The notes under the pieces: generated by a model
The model's database searches: none
Told to the model about the DNA's origin: nothing
What the model saw: only the letters and a program-made list of their open reading frames with translations
Translations under genes and position numbers: made by a program
Assembly (NCBI RefSeq): GCF_021228295.1
Contig: NZ_JAJQPD010000003.1
Location: forward strand, 1 to 64,000
Length of the DNA stretch: 64,000 bases
Direction: 5' to 3'
Source: Agromyces humatus
Lineage (GTDB): Bacteria; Actinomycetota; Actinomycetes; Actinomycetales; Microbacteriaceae
Shown here: piece after piece, positions 16,223 through 25,128 of the stretch
Numbering within the stretch: the first letter of the stretch is position 1
Layout of the letters: every line of letters starts with the position of its first letter

Positions 16223-17731
16223 ATGACCCGAACCCCCTCCGGCGTGCGCTGGCGCGCTGCGACTGCTGCGCTCGCGCTCTGCGGTCTGCTCGCCGCCGGC
16301 ACGACCCCGGCATTCGCCGCCGACGATGACGTGGCCCAGCTGCGCGTGCCGGCCGCCTCCGACGAGTCGAGCGCACCGGCCGATGCGACCGACGACCCGA
16401 TGGACGTGTTCCGTGCGGATCCGCGCGAGGACAGCGCGCCCGTGCGCCTGGACACGGGTGACGGCGGCTTCGTCGCCCGATCCGCGGGGGCCACCGGCAC
16501 GATCTCCGGCAAGGTCACCTACACCGACATGACGACCAAGCCCGTGTGGCCGCTCGCCACCGGTCACGTCGAGGTCATCGCCTGGAATGAAGCCGAACAG
16601 AAGTACGTCCTGGTGGCCAGCGCAGAAACCGCGAGCAACGGCACCTACACCGTGAGCGGTGTTCCGGCGGGCACCTACCTGGTGGTGTTCTGGGACAACG
16701 CGGGGTCAAACCTCATGGCCGAGTTCTGGCAGGACGCTCCGCTCACGGGCTGGGCGACCTCGGTCGTCCTCGCCGACGGCGAGGCACGCACCGGAATCGA
16801 CGAGACGCTCGAGCCGATGCTCACCGGTTACATCGCAGGCAGCGACCGCTACGCCACCTCGGCGGCGATCTCCCACTCCAGCTTCGACCCCGGCGTCGCC
16901 TGCGTCTACGTCGCGTCGGGCGCGAACTTCCCCGATGCGCTGAGCGCGGGACCCGCCGCGGCCAACTGCGAGGGCCCGCTGCTGCTCGTCGCCCCGACCG
17001 CGATCCCGGCCGTCGTCGCCGCCGAACTCGACCGCCTGAACCCGGTCGAGATCGTCATCGCCGGCGGCATCGGCGCCGTCTCGAGCGCCGTGCAGACGAA
17101 GCTCAAGGCCTATTCGCCGACCGTGCGACGCGTCGCGGGCGCCGACCGTTACGACACCTCGCGCAAGATCGTGGCCGACGCCTTCGGCACCTCGACCCAG
17201 GTGTGGGTGGCCACGGGCGCGAACTATCCCGACGCCCTCGCCGCGAGCGCGGCCGGCGCTGTCGAACGCATCCCCGTGCTGATCGTGCCCGGCAAGGCAT
17301 CGGGCCTCGATGCCGCGTCGAAGGCGGCACTCAACGCCCTCGGCCCGCAGCAGGTAGCCATCGCGGGCGGCACCGGCGTCGTCACGAACGGAGTGCGGGC
17401 GTCGATCGCCGCGCTCCCCTCGGTGGAGGCGACCGGCCGCTTCGGAGGAGCCGATCGCTACCAGACCGCCTATGCGATCAACTCGTTCGTGTGGGATCCC
17501 ACGCGGTGGTCTTCGGTGTACGCCTTCCTCGTGAACGGCACGAAGTTCCCCGACGCGCTCGCCGGCGCACCGCTCGCCGGCCTCGTGGGCGGCCCGGTGC
17601 ATGTCGTGCCCCCGACCTGCACGCCGGCCAACGTCGCACAGCACATCACCGACCTCGGCGTGTACGAGACGTACCTGCTCGGGTACTTCGGGCAGCTTTC
17701 GTTCAACGGCAAGCCGTTCAAGATCTGCTGA
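16223..17731 (+). CDS. Secreted protein with three cell-wall-binding repeat 2 domains
   Basis: 502 residues, ribosome site GAAGGA at 16210-16215. A signal peptide (cut near PAFAA, about residue 33) is followed by an acidic linker, a carboxypeptidase-regulatory/SdrD-like beta domain (about 95-190, GTISGKVTYTD ... GTYTVSGVPAGTYLVVF), then three repeats of about 95 residues, each opening with a GxDRY[AD]T or GADRYxT motif and containing VYVASGANFPDALSAGPAA-type segments. Cell-wall-binding repeat 2 domains attach proteins to the envelope. Ends at a strong terminator. Confidence 0.88.
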   Translation: MTRTPSGVRWRAATAALALCGLLAAGTTPAFAADDDVAQLRVPAASDESSAPADATDDPMDVFRADPREDSAPVRLDTGDGGFVARSAGATGTISGKVTYTDMTTKPVWPLATGHVEVIAWNEAEQKYVLVASAETASNGTYTVSGVPAGTYLVVFWDNAGSNLMAEFWQDAPLTGWATSVVLADGEARTGIDETLEPMLTGYIAGSDRYATSAAISHSSFDPGVACVYVASGANFPDALSAGPAAANCEGPLLLVAPTAIPAVVAAELDRLNPVEIVIAGGIGAVSSAVQTKLKAYSPTVRRVAGADRYDTSRKIVADAFGTSTQVWVATGANYPDALAASAAGAVERIPVLIVPGKASGLDAASKAALNALGPQQVAIAGGTGVVTNGVRASIAALPSVEATGRFGGADRYQTAYAINSFVWDPTRWSSVYAFLVNGTKFPDALAGAPLAGLVGGPVHVVPPTCTPANVAQHITDLGVYETYLLGYFGQLSFNGKPFKIC

Positions 17732-17755
17732 TCGAGCACTCCGGCTGACCGAATA

Positions 17756-17791
17756 CGGGCGCCGCACGACCGGGAGGTCGGGCGGCGCCCG
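17756..17791. terminator. Strong hairpin terminator
   Basis: CGGGCGCCGC (17756-17765) pairs with 17782-17791, then CGACC with GGTCG, around a GGGA loop. Confidence 0.85.
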
Positions 17792-17811
17792 TTGCCGTCG
17801 GAGGGCTGCCA

Positions 17812-17817
17812 TACGCT
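17812..17817 (+). promoter_or_regulatory. -10 element of xth, leaderless
   Basis: TACGCT ends seven bases before the ATG at 17825. Confidence 0.5.
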
Positions 17818-17824
17818 TGAGTCC

Positions 17825-18667
17825 ATGCGCATCGCCACCTGGAACGTCAACTCGATCCGCACCCGAGTCGACCGCGTCGTCGACTGGATGGTGCGCGAAG
17901 ACGTCGACGTGCTGGCCATGCAAGAGATCAAGTGCAAGCCCGAGCAGTTCCCCGCCGAGGCGTTCGAAGCGGCAGGCTACGAGCTCGCCATCCACGGGCT
18001 CAACCAGTGGAACGGCGTGGCCATCGCGAGCCGGGCACCCATCGCCGACGTCGAGACGACGTTCCCGGGCATGCCGGGGTTCCTGAAGGGGCACGAGGGC
18101 CCCGAACTGCCCAAAGAGGCGCGCGCGATGGGCGCGACCGTCAACGGCGTTCGGCTGTGGAGCCTCTACGTGCCCAACGGGCGCTCACTCGGCGATCCGC
18201 ACTACACCTACAAGCTCGACTGGCTCGCCGCGCTCACCGAGTACACGCGAGCCGAGACATCCGCCCGACCCGACCTGCCGTTCACGCTCATGGGCGATTT
18301 CAACATCGCGCCGTTCGACGTCGACAACGGCGACCCGACCGTGATCGTCGGGCAGACGACCCACGTCTCGCCCGCCGAACGCGAGGCGTTCTTCGCACTC
18401 GAGCAGGCCGGGGTCACCGACGTCGCGCGCGCCCGGGTGCCCGAGGGCCTGTTCACCTACTGGGACTACAAGCAGCTGCGGTTCCCGCGCAACGAGGGCA
18501 TGCGCATCGACTTCATCCTCGGATCCGCGGCGTTCGCCGACGCAGTGACCGACGCGTCGATCCACCGCAACGAGCGCAAAGGCAACGCTCCGAGCGATCA
18601 CGTACCCGTGCTCGTCGACCTCGCACTCGGCGACGACGAGGCCGACCTGCCGATGATCTTCGGCTGA
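17825..18667 (+). CDS. xth: Exodeoxyribonuclease III (AP endonuclease)
   Basis: 280 residues, full length. It cuts DNA at abasic sites and trims 3' blocks in base-excision repair. The EEP-fold motifs are intact: MRIATWNVNSIRTRVDR, AMQEIKC with metal ligand Glu34, LYVPNGRSL, LMGDFNIAP with the active-site Asp/Asn pair, and the closing SDHVPVLVDL with the catalytic His. The start is supported by the -10 box and the invariant N-terminus. Confidence 0.96.
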   Translation: MRIATWNVNSIRTRVDRVVDWMVREDVDVLAMQEIKCKPEQFPAEAFEAAGYELAIHGLNQWNGVAIASRAPIADVETTFPGMPGFLKGHEGPELPKEARAMGATVNGVRLWSLYVPNGRSLGDPHYTYKLDWLAALTEYTRAETSARPDLPFTLMGDFNIAPFDVDNGDPTVIVGQTTHVSPAEREAFFALEQAGVTDVARARVPEGLFTYWDYKQLRFPRNEGMRIDFILGSAAFADAVTDASIHRNERKGNAPSDHVPVLVDLALGDDEADLPMIFG

Positions 18668-18702
18668 TTCGGCGATCTTCGGCTGATTCGGCTGATTCGG
18701 CG
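18656..18702. repeat. Short tandem duplication at the end of xth
   Basis: The last codons of xth and the stop, GATCTTCGGCTGATTCGG, are repeated once more, followed by a further CTGATTCGG half. It looks like recent slippage. Confidence 0.75.
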
Positions 18703-18721
18703 GACGTTCATCGAGTCCGGT

Positions 18722-18727
18722 TACCCT
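18722..18727 (+). promoter_or_regulatory. -10 element of the kinase gene, leaderless
   Basis: TACCCT ends seven bases before the GTG at 18735. Confidence 0.45.
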
Positions 18728-18734
18728 CGAAAGG

Positions 18735-20057
18735 GTGACGACCACTCCAGAGCCCACGACCGTCGACGCCTTCACGGGCGTCGTGTTCGGTGGACGCTAC
18801 CGCATCGACGGGCTCATCGGCCGCGGCGGCATGGCATCGGTGTACCGCGGCACCGACACCGCGCTCGGGCGTGCGGTCGCCGTGAAGGTGTTCGCCGAGG
18901 CGGCCGAGGGCATCGACGACGCCGCGCGCCGCCGTTCGGAGGTGGCGCTGCTCGCGAGCGTCGAGCACCGTGCGCTCGTGCGGCTCTACGATGCCGCCCA
19001 CGACGACCCGACCGGCCGCGAGTACCTCGTCATGGAACTCGTCGACGGGCACGACCTGCGCGAGACCCTGCGATCGGGGCCGGTGGGCGACGCCGATGCC
19101 GCGGGGCTCGCGGCCGACGTCGGCGAGGCGCTGCACGTGATCCACTCGCGCGGCATCGTGCACCGCGACGTGAAGCCGGCGAACGTGCTGCTCGAACCGG
19201 CGCACCTTCCCACGCGCTCGTGGAATGCGAAGCTCGCCGACTTCGGCATCGCGCGACTCATCGACGACGCGCGCATCACTCGCACGGGCCTGCTCATCGG
19301 AACGCCCGGTTTCCTCAGCCCCGAGCAGGTGAGCGGCGAGGACGCGGGCAGCGCGACCGACGTCTACGCCCTCGGGCTGCTGCTGCTCGAAGCCCGTACC
19401 GGCCGCCCGGCGTTCCCGGGGTCTGCCGGTGAGGCGGCGAGCGCGCGACTGGTGCGCGACCCCGACGTCCCCGACGCGCTCGGGCGCCGGTGGGTCGACC
19501 TGCTGCGCGCGATGACCGCGCGTGACCCCGGTGCCCGGCCGACGGCGCTCGAGGTCGCGGTCGCGGCCGCAGAGCTCGGCCACGGGTCATCCGCACCTGC
19601 CGCGATCGCCGACAGCGGCTCGCGCGGCGGCGTCGGCGCCGTTCCCGACGATCCCGCGATCGCCGACGCCGCGACGGTCGCCGTCGGCGCTCCAGACGAT
19701 GGAACGGCGACGACCCGGCTGCTTGCGACGCCCACCTCGGCCCCCGCGACACCAGCGGTCGACGCCGACCCGATTCCGACCGCGCAGACCCGGGTCATGA
19801 CCGCCCGCGACGTCTCACCCCCGAAGCAACCCGAGTCGGATCGGCCCAGGCGCCGGCGTCAGCGGCGCCGGGCTCCGCTCGTCGCGACCCTCGTCATCGT
19901 CGCGGCCGTTGCGATCGCGGGCGCGCTGTTCCTGCCTGGGCTCATCGCCGCGCAGAACCCCGAGCCCGCAGCTCCTGAACCCCTGCCGACACTCCCCGCG
20001 GAGCTCAGCGAACTCGGCGGGCACCTGCAACAACTCGATGAGGCGGTGACTCCATGA
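18735..20057 (+). CDS. Membrane-anchored Ser/Thr protein kinase (PknB type, no PASTA)
   Basis: 440 residues, GTG start. Kinase domain at about 21-285: glycine loop IGRGGMASVYRG, ATP-binding Lys51, catalytic loop IVHRDVKPAN with Asp145, DFG at 169-171, and activation segment ITRTGLLIGTPGFLSPEQ. A disordered Thr/Ala-rich juxtamembrane stretch follows, then one helix (about 383-404) and a short outer tail of about 35 residues, with no PASTA or other sensor domain. The lipoprotein gene overlapping its stop may supply the outer partner. Confidence 0.93.
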   Translation: MTTTPEPTTVDAFTGVVFGGRYRIDGLIGRGGMASVYRGTDTALGRAVAVKVFAEAAEGIDDAARRRSEVALLASVEHRALVRLYDAAHDDPTGREYLVMELVDGHDLRETLRSGPVGDADAAGLAADVGEALHVIHSRGIVHRDVKPANVLLEPAHLPTRSWNAKLADFGIARLIDDARITRTGLLIGTPGFLSPEQVSGEDAGSATDVYALGLLLLEARTGRPAFPGSAGEAASARLVRDPDVPDALGRRWVDLLRAMTARDPGARPTALEVAVAAAELGHGSSAPAAIADSGSRGGVGAVPDDPAIADAATVAVGAPDDGTATTRLLATPTSAPATPAVDADPIPTAQTRVMTARDVSPPKQPESDRPRRRRQRRRAPLVATLVIVAAVAIAGALFLPGLIAAQNPEPAAPEPLPTLPAELSELGGHLQQLDEAVTP

Positions 20058-20494
20058 CACGACTGCGAACCACCGTGACGGCGGTGGCGATGGCGGGCGC
20101 GCTCGCCCTCGGTCTCGGAGGCTGCGCGTCGGCGCAGCCCTCGGCGTCGGAAGGCCTGCGCGACTCGGTCGTGCAGATCGCCCAGCGCGCGAGCGTCGAG
20201 GACTTCACCGGCGCGATGGCCGAACTGCTGCTGCTCGAGCGCGCGGTCGATGCCGCGGCCGCCGCCGGAGAGCTCGACGACGCCCGCGAGGCTGAGATCC
20301 GAACGGCGATCGAACTCGTTCGCGCCGACCTCGACGCCGCGGCGGCGCCCACGCCGACGCCGACGCCGACGCCGACTCCGACCGATGGCGACAACGACGG
20401 CGACGGTGACGGTGACAACAGCGGCCCGGGCAACAGCGGCGACAACCGCAACGACGGCAAGAAGGACAAGGGCGGCGACGGAGACGACGACTGA
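20054..20494 (+). CDS. Lipoprotein with Asp/Gly-rich C-terminal tail
   Basis: 146 residues; ATG overlaps the kinase stop (ATGA). Signal peptide with lipobox LGGCA (Cys near residue 24). A predicted helical region of about 75 residues follows (VVQIAQRASVEDFTGAMAELL ... AIELVRADLDAA), then a Thr-Pro spacer and a tail of DGDNDGDGDGD type. The tail resembles calcium-binding aspartate runs, but no spaced EF-hand or RTX motif is evident. Coupling to the kinase suggests a sensor partner; that is inference. Confidence 0.8.
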   Translation: MTRLRTTVTAVAMAGALALGLGGCASAQPSASEGLRDSVVQIAQRASVEDFTGAMAELLLLERAVDAAAAAGELDDAREAEIRTAIELVRADLDAAAAPTPTPTPTPTPTDGDNDGDGDGDNSGPGNSGDNRNDGKKDKGGDGDDD

Positions 20495-20518
20495 ACGTCG
20501 GTCGATCGTCGAGATGCG

Positions 20519-21358
20519 TCAGCCGCGGCCGGTGAACCGCTCCATCGTGCGGTAGACACCGAACCCGTCGCCGACGATGCGGTCGAACGCGCGCGTCGGC
20601 AGCAGGCCGCGCAGCGCGCGGGACAGCCCCACGCTCCACGGCAACTGCACGAGGGGGCGCCCCGCGAGCATGGCGCGCCACACCCGATCGACGACGTACT
20701 CGGGCTCGAGCACCGGCGCGAGCACGGGCCCGCGAGCACCCGCGAACATGCCCGTGGAGATGTAGCTCGGAGTCACGGTCGTGACCTTCACGTTGCCGTG
20801 GTCGGCCTGCTCGAGTTCGAGGCGCAACGAGTCGCTCCACCCGATGAGCGCGGCCTTCGACGCGGCGTACACCGCCATGCGCGGGTTGGCGAGGGTGCCC
20901 GCCGCCGAGGCGATGTTCACGATGCGTGCCTCGCGATAGGCGTTCGCGATCATGCCGGGCAGGAACTCGCGTGTGATGTACATCGGCGCGAGCGCGTTGA
21001 CCTGCATCGTGGGTCGGGTGTCGTCACCGTTGTCGGTCGCCCAGAAGTAGCGGTTGCCGCGCACGATGCCGGCGTTGTTGATGAGCACGTCGGGGTTTCC
21101 GACGTCTTTGCGCACCTTCTGCGCGGTCTTCGCGATGGCGCCGAGGTCGCCGACGTCGACGACGTACGACGAGATGCGGGTGCGGCCCTGCGATACCGCA
21201 CCCAGCGCGTCGACGGTGCGTGCGAGGGCGGTCGAGTCACGATCCCAGAGCGTGACGGATGCCGCACGCTCGGCCACGGCCCGTTCGGCGTACATGCGCC
21301 CCATGCCGCCGGCCGCACCCGTGATGAGCACCCTCGCGCCACGCACCGTTCTCGTCAT
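20519..21358 (-). CDS. Short-chain dehydrogenase/reductase
   Basis: 279 residues from the ATG at 21358, chosen because a leaderless -10 box (21365-21370) precedes it; a GTG at 21376 would add six residues. Classical SDR: VLITGAAGGMGRMYAE (cofactor loop), VLINNAGIVRGN, the Ser of NIASAAGTL, YAASK catalytic pair, and TPSYISTGMF. The cofactor is NAD(P); the substrate is unknown. Divergent from the GNAT gene with 47 bases between starts. Confidence 0.9.
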   Translation of the reverse strand: MTRTVRGARVLITGAAGGMGRMYAERAVAERAASVTLWDRDSTALARTVDALGAVSQGRTRISSYVVDVGDLGAIAKTAQKVRKDVGNPDVLINNAGIVRGNRYFWATDNGDDTRPTMQVNALAPMYITREFLPGMIANAYREARIVNIASAAGTLANPRMAVYAASKAALIGWSDSLRLELEQADHGNVKVTTVTPSYISTGMFAGARGPVLAPVLEPEYVVDRVWRAMLAGRPLVQLPWSVGLSRALRGLLPTRAFDRIVGDGFGVYRTMERFTGRG

Positions 21359-21364
21359 CCCTCC

Positions 21365-21370
21365 ATCTTC
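21365..21370 (-). promoter_or_regulatory. -10 element of the SDR gene, leaderless
   Basis: Minus-strand GAAGAT ends six bases before the ATG at 21358. Confidence 0.4.
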
Positions 21371-21393
21371 GCGCACGCTCCGAGGGCACGTGG

Positions 21394-21399
21394 CACGAT
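21394..21399 (+). promoter_or_regulatory. -10 element of the GNAT gene, leaderless
   Basis: CACGAT ends six bases before the ATG at 21406. Confidence 0.35.
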
Positions 21400-21405
21400 G
21401 GGGCC

Positions 21406-21900
21406 ATGGCCGCGGAACCCGCTTGGATCACCCTCGCCCCGAAGACCGATGAGCAACTCGAGCGCTGGCTCGTCGAGTCGATGGCCGAATACGAGACGGC
21501 CCGCATCGCGGCGGGCGACACCCCCGAGCAGGCGGTCGCGGCCCGCAAGGAGTCCGAGGCCCGGTTCTTCCCCGACCGACGGCCGGCCGCGGGCCAGCTC
21601 ATCTTCACCGTGCTCGCCGACGGCGACGATGCGGGCTGGCTGTGGATCGGCCCCTGGAAGGACACCGACGGTGACGGCGGTGATGGCGACCCGTGGTGGG
21701 TCTGGGACATCCGCGTGCACGATGCCTTCCAGCGGCGCGGTATCGGCCGCGCGACGATGCTCGAGGCCGAGCGGATCGCCCGCGAGCACGGGGCAGCGTC
21801 GCTCGGGCTCAACGTGTTCGCCTACAACGTGCCGGCGATCAGGCTCTACGAGAGCCTGGGGTACCTCACGACGTCGCTGCACATGTTCAAGGACGTCTGA
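21406..21900 (+). CDS. GNAT family N-acetyltransferase
   Basis: 164 residues. After an N-terminal helical stretch, the acetyl-CoA-binding core is clear: WVWDIRVHDAFQRRGIGRATM (motif A) and LGLNVFAYNVPAIRLYESLGYLTTSLHMFK (motif B). It transfers an acetyl group to an unknown amine. A D/G-rich loop (KDTDGDGGDGD) before motif A is unusual. Confidence 0.9.
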   Translation: MAAEPAWITLAPKTDEQLERWLVESMAEYETARIAAGDTPEQAVAARKESEARFFPDRRPAAGQLIFTVLADGDDAGWLWIGPWKDTDGDGGDGDPWWVWDIRVHDAFQRRGIGRATMLEAERIAREHGAASLGLNVFAYNVPAIRLYESLGYLTTSLHMFKDV

Positions 21901-21944
21901 CCCTCGGTCGGTCTCCGCCCCTCGGTCGGCCTCCGCCCCTCGAA
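21901..21944. repeat. 20-bp tandem repeat after the GNAT gene
   Basis: CCCTCGGTCGGTCTCCGCCC is followed by a near-identical copy and a partial third. No terminator was recognised here. Confidence 0.7.
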
Positions 21945-22055
21945 CGCCGCGACCCGCCGGCGCGTCTGTTACGTCGCGGGTCATCCTCGCTTACCGCTGC
22001 CGAGCCCCTCGGTTAGTTTCGGGACATCCCCCAGTCCCGTCCGCGAGGAGCATTG

Positions 22056-22940
22056 GTGACCCCGTCATCCGCAGGCAATGAGCCGACCGACCCGGTGGTC
22101 GCACGCGCGGCAGGTGACGTCGTGACGGCGGCGCCGATCTCGTTTCACGGGGTCGGGCGCGCCTTCGGCACGGGCGACGCCGCGCGGCTGGTGCTGCGCG
22201 ACATCGACCTCGAGGTTGCGGCCGGCGAGATCGTCGCGATCCTCGGGCCGAGCGGCTGCGGCAAGTCGACCCTGCTGCGCATCGCGGGCGGTCTCGACAC
22301 GCCATCCGACGGCGTCGTCGCGATCGACGGCACCGTGGTCGCGCCCTTCGACGCCCGCTCGGCGGTGGGGTTCCAGGAGCCGCGACTGCTGCCGTGGCGC
22401 ACGATCGCCGGCAACGTCGCCCTCGGCCTGCCCCGGGGTACGGCGCGCGGCGCCGGCCGCACGCACGTCTCCCGCCTGCTCGAACTCGTGGGGCTCGCCG
22501 ACTTCGCCGGGCACCGGCCGCGCGAGGTCTCGGGCGGCATGGCGCAGCGCGCGTCCCTGGCCCGTGCACTCGCCCGCAACCCTGCGGTGCTGCTGCTCGA
22601 CGAACCGTTCGGCGCGCTCGACGCCCTCACCCGGCTGAAGATGCAGGACCTGCTGCTCGACGTGCACGCGGCGGAGCCCACCACCGTGCTGCTCGTCACG
22701 CATGACGTCGATGAGGCGCTGCAACTCGCCGACCGGGTCATCCTGCTCGGAAACGACGAAGATCGGCCGGGCGCGCGCATCCAGCAGACCATCGTGGTGC
22801 CGGGCACCCGCCCGCGCGATCGCGGCTCGGCCGAACTGGCCGAACTCCGCGGGCGCCTGCTCGACGGGCTCGGCATCGATCGCCACGGCGCCGCGCGCGG
22901 CGTGCCCACCACGACCACCATCCCGCACTACCCGTACTGA
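22056..22940 (+). CDS. Nitrate/sulfonate/taurine-type ABC importer, ATP-binding protein
   Basis: 294 residues from the GTG at 22056, five bases after GAGGAG; a TTG one codon earlier is less well spaced. Walker A LGPSGCGKST, the Q-loop VGFQEPRLLPWRTI typical of the SsuB/TauB subfamily, signature VSGGMAQRASLARAL, Walker B LLLDEPFGALD and H-loop VTHDVDEAL are intact. First gene of an operon with a binding lipoprotein, a permease and an acyl-CoA synthetase. The ligand is not determined by sequence. Confidence 0.92.
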   Translation: MTPSSAGNEPTDPVVARAAGDVVTAAPISFHGVGRAFGTGDAARLVLRDIDLEVAAGEIVAILGPSGCGKSTLLRIAGGLDTPSDGVVAIDGTVVAPFDARSAVGFQEPRLLPWRTIAGNVALGLPRGTARGAGRTHVSRLLELVGLADFAGHRPREVSGGMAQRASLARALARNPAVLLLDEPFGALDALTRLKMQDLLLDVHAAEPTTVLLVTHDVDEALQLADRVILLGNDEDRPGARIQQTIVVPGTRPRDRGSAELAELRGRLLDGLGIDRHGAARGVPTTTTIPHYPY

Positions 22941-22988
22941 CGGCGCCCACACAGCATCCGCGCCGTACCGCACCCAGAAGGAGTCTCC

Positions 22989-24023
22989 ATGTCCCGCACC
23001 CCGTTCCTCCGATCCGCGCTCGTCGCGGCTGCCGCCGCCGCAGCGTTGCTGCTCTCGGGCTGCGTCGCCGGCGAGGGGCAGGCCGCCGAGCCCGCGCCCG
23101 CCGAGTCGGGTGAGGCCGTCTCGCTCGAGGGCCAGACGCTCAACATCGATTTCGCGACCTACAACCCGCTGAGCCTCGTCATCAAAGACCAGGGCTGGCT
23201 CGAAGACGCCGGGCTCGAGGTCACCTGGGTGCAGTCGGCGGGCTCGAACAAGGCCAACGAGGCGCTGCGCGCCGGCGCGATCGATGTCGGCTCGACTGCC
23301 GGCTCGGCCGCGCTGCTCGCCCGTTCGAACGGCTCGCCGATCCAGGTCATCGACATTTACTCGCAGCCCGAGTGGGCGGCGCTCGTGGCTCCCGACGGCT
23401 CGGCGATCGCATCGGTCGACGACCTGAAGGGCAAGCAGGTCGCGGTGACGAAGGGCACCGACCCCTACTTCTTCCTGCTGCAGTCGCTCGAGGCCGAGGG
23501 TCTCGCGCCCGAAGACATCACGGTGCAGAACCTGCAGCACGCCGACGGCTGGGCGGCCCTGCAGAACGGGTCGGTCGACGCGTGGTCGGGCCTCGACCCG
23601 ATCATGGCCGGCGCCGAAGAGGCCGGTGCGACGCTGTTCTACCGCAACGTCGACTTCAACAGCTACGGCTTCCTGAACGCGACCGAGTCGTTCATCGCCG
23701 AGAAGCCCGAGGTCGCGCAGGCCGTCGTCGACGCCTACGAGACCGCTCGCGCGTGGGCCACCGAGAACCCCGAGGAGACCGCCGCGATCCTCGCCGAGGT
23801 CGCCGGCCTCGACGCCGCCATCGCGACGAAGGTCATCGACGAGCGCACCAACCTCGACGTCGATCACGTCCCCGGTGACGCGCAGGTCGCGGTGCTCGAG
23901 AAGATCGGGCCGATCTTCGTCGAGCTCGGCGATGTCGCAAACCAGCAGCAGGTCGACGAGGCGCTCGCGAGCCTCATCGACGACACCTTCGCCACGCAGG
24001 CCGACGCGGCCCGCTTCGAGTAG
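22989..24023 (+). CDS. Aliphatic-sulfonate-type substrate-binding lipoprotein
   Basis: 344 residues, AAGGAG at 22977-22982. Lipobox LLLSGC. The SsuA/NMT1-like two-domain fold is recognised by NIDFATYNPLSLVIKDQGWLEDAGLEV, GAIDVGSTAGSAALLARSNG, LKGKQVAVTKGTDPYFFLL and SVDAWSGLDPIM. These proteins bind sulfonates, taurine, nitrate, thiamine precursors or aromatic acids. The neighbouring acyl-CoA synthetase hints at a carboxylic acid here. Confidence 0.9.
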   Translation: MSRTPFLRSALVAAAAAAALLLSGCVAGEGQAAEPAPAESGEAVSLEGQTLNIDFATYNPLSLVIKDQGWLEDAGLEVTWVQSAGSNKANEALRAGAIDVGSTAGSAALLARSNGSPIQVIDIYSQPEWAALVAPDGSAIASVDDLKGKQVAVTKGTDPYFFLLQSLEAEGLAPEDITVQNLQHADGWAALQNGSVDAWSGLDPIMAGAEEAGATLFYRNVDFNSYGFLNATESFIAEKPEVAQAVVDAYETARAWATENPEETAAILAEVAGLDAAIATKVIDERTNLDVDHVPGDAQVAVLEKIGPIFVELGDVANQQQVDEALASLIDDTFATQADAARFE

Positions 24024-24035
24024 CACCCGACGCAC

Positions 24036-24105
24036 TTCCGGGGGTGCCTTCGCGCCAGTTCACCCGCGATGCACCGCAGGATGTGGCGCGAAAGCACCCC
24101 CGGAA
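24036..24105. repeat. Long inverted repeat between the binding-protein and permease genes
   Basis: Two 22-base arms (24036-24057 and 24084-24105) match as inverted repeats with one mismatch, around a 26-base loop. It begins 13 bases after the binding-protein stop and ends 24 bases before the permease ATG. There is no T-run. As RNA it would protect the 3' end of the binding-protein message and allow more of that protein than of the permease. Confidence 0.85.
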
Positions 24106-24129
24106 CGGCGCAGAGAGGAAGCAGGAGCC

Positions 24130-25128
24130 ATGAGCAAGGCGGATGCACAGCAGCGATCGGATGCCCCGCGCACGGCCACGACGCCCCACACGGCATCGGT
24201 CGACCGTGAGTTCGCCGCGCCCGTGACGCACGACGGCCTTGCCATCGCCGCGGCCGGCCCGCTCGGGCCGTCGGGTGTCGACCGGCCCGAACGACTGCCC
24301 GGCTCGGGCATCGGCCGGCAGCCCGTCGAGGCATCAGTCCCGCCTGCGTCATCCGGTGGCCGGCGCCGCCTCGTCGACCGCCGCTGGTTCCGCGTGGTCG
24401 GCGGCGCGCTCATCCCGGTCGTGCTGCTCATCACCTGGCAGCTCGTCTCGACGAGCGGGCTCGTGCCGGTGTCGATGCTGCCGACGCCCGAGATGGTCTG
24501 GCTCGCCGCGGTCGATCTCGCCGAGCGCGGCCTGCTCGGACTCTACATCGCGATCTCGACCCAGCGTGTGTTCCTCGGGTTCGCGTTCGGCGCGGCGCTC
24601 GGCCTCGCGTTCGGTGCCGTCGTGGGGCTCTCGAAGCTCGGCGACATCCTGCTCTCGCCGACACTCGGTGCGGTGCGCGCGGTGCCGTCGCTCGCGTGGG
24701 TGCCGCTGCTCATCCTCTGGTTCGGCATCGCCGAGGACTCGAAGATCATCCTCATCGCGATCGGCGCCTTCTTCCCCGTCTACACGATCGTGGCCGCCGC
24801 GCTGCGGCACGTCGACCGTCAGCTGCTCGAGGCGGGCCGCGCGTTCGGGCTGCGCGGGTTCGCCCTGTTCACGGCGGTGCAGCTGCCGGCGGTCGTGCCG
24901 TCGGTGATCTCGGCGCTGCGGCTCGCCCTGGCGCAGGCCTGGCTCTTCCTCGTGGCCGCCGAGCTCATCGCGAGCTCGATGGGTCTCGGGTTCCTACTGG
25001 TCGACTCGGGCAACAACGGGCGCATCGACCGCATCTTCCTCGCGATCATCGTGCTCGCACTGCTCGGCAAGCTCACCGACTCGCTCGTCGGGCTCTTCGA
25101 GCGCTGGGCCGTCAAGCGATGGGCGTGA
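24130..25128 (+). CDS. Nitrate/sulfonate/taurine-type ABC importer, permease
   Basis: 332 residues, ribosome site AGGAG at 24123-24127. The first 75 residues are polar and disordered, an unusual cytoplasmic extension. The SsuC-type core follows with six helices and the EAA loop RQLLEAGRAFGLRGFALFTAVQLPAVVPSVI, plus GAVRAVPSLAWVPLLILWFG and ELIASSMGLGFLL. Overlaps the acyl-CoA synthetase gene by ten bases. Confidence 0.92.
   Translation: MSKADAQQRSDAPRTATTPHTASVDREFAAPVTHDGLAIAAAGPLGPSGVDRPERLPGSGIGRQPVEASVPPASSGGRRRLVDRRWFRVVGGALIPVVLLITWQLVSTSGLVPVSMLPTPEMVWLAAVDLAERGLLGLYIAISTQRVFLGFAFGAALGLAFGAVVGLSKLGDILLSPTLGAVRAVPSLAWVPLLILWFGIAEDSKIILIAIGAFFPVYTIVAAALRHVDRQLLEAGRAFGLRGFALFTAVQLPAVVPSVISALRLALAQAWLFLVAAELIASSMGLGFLLVDSGNNGRIDRIFLAIIVLALLGKLTDSLVGLFERWAVKRWA

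Noticed and set aside
24036..24105. Rho-independent terminator after the binding-protein gene
   Set aside because: No T-run follows and the permease and ligase genes downstream have no other clear promoter; treated as an intercistronic stem.
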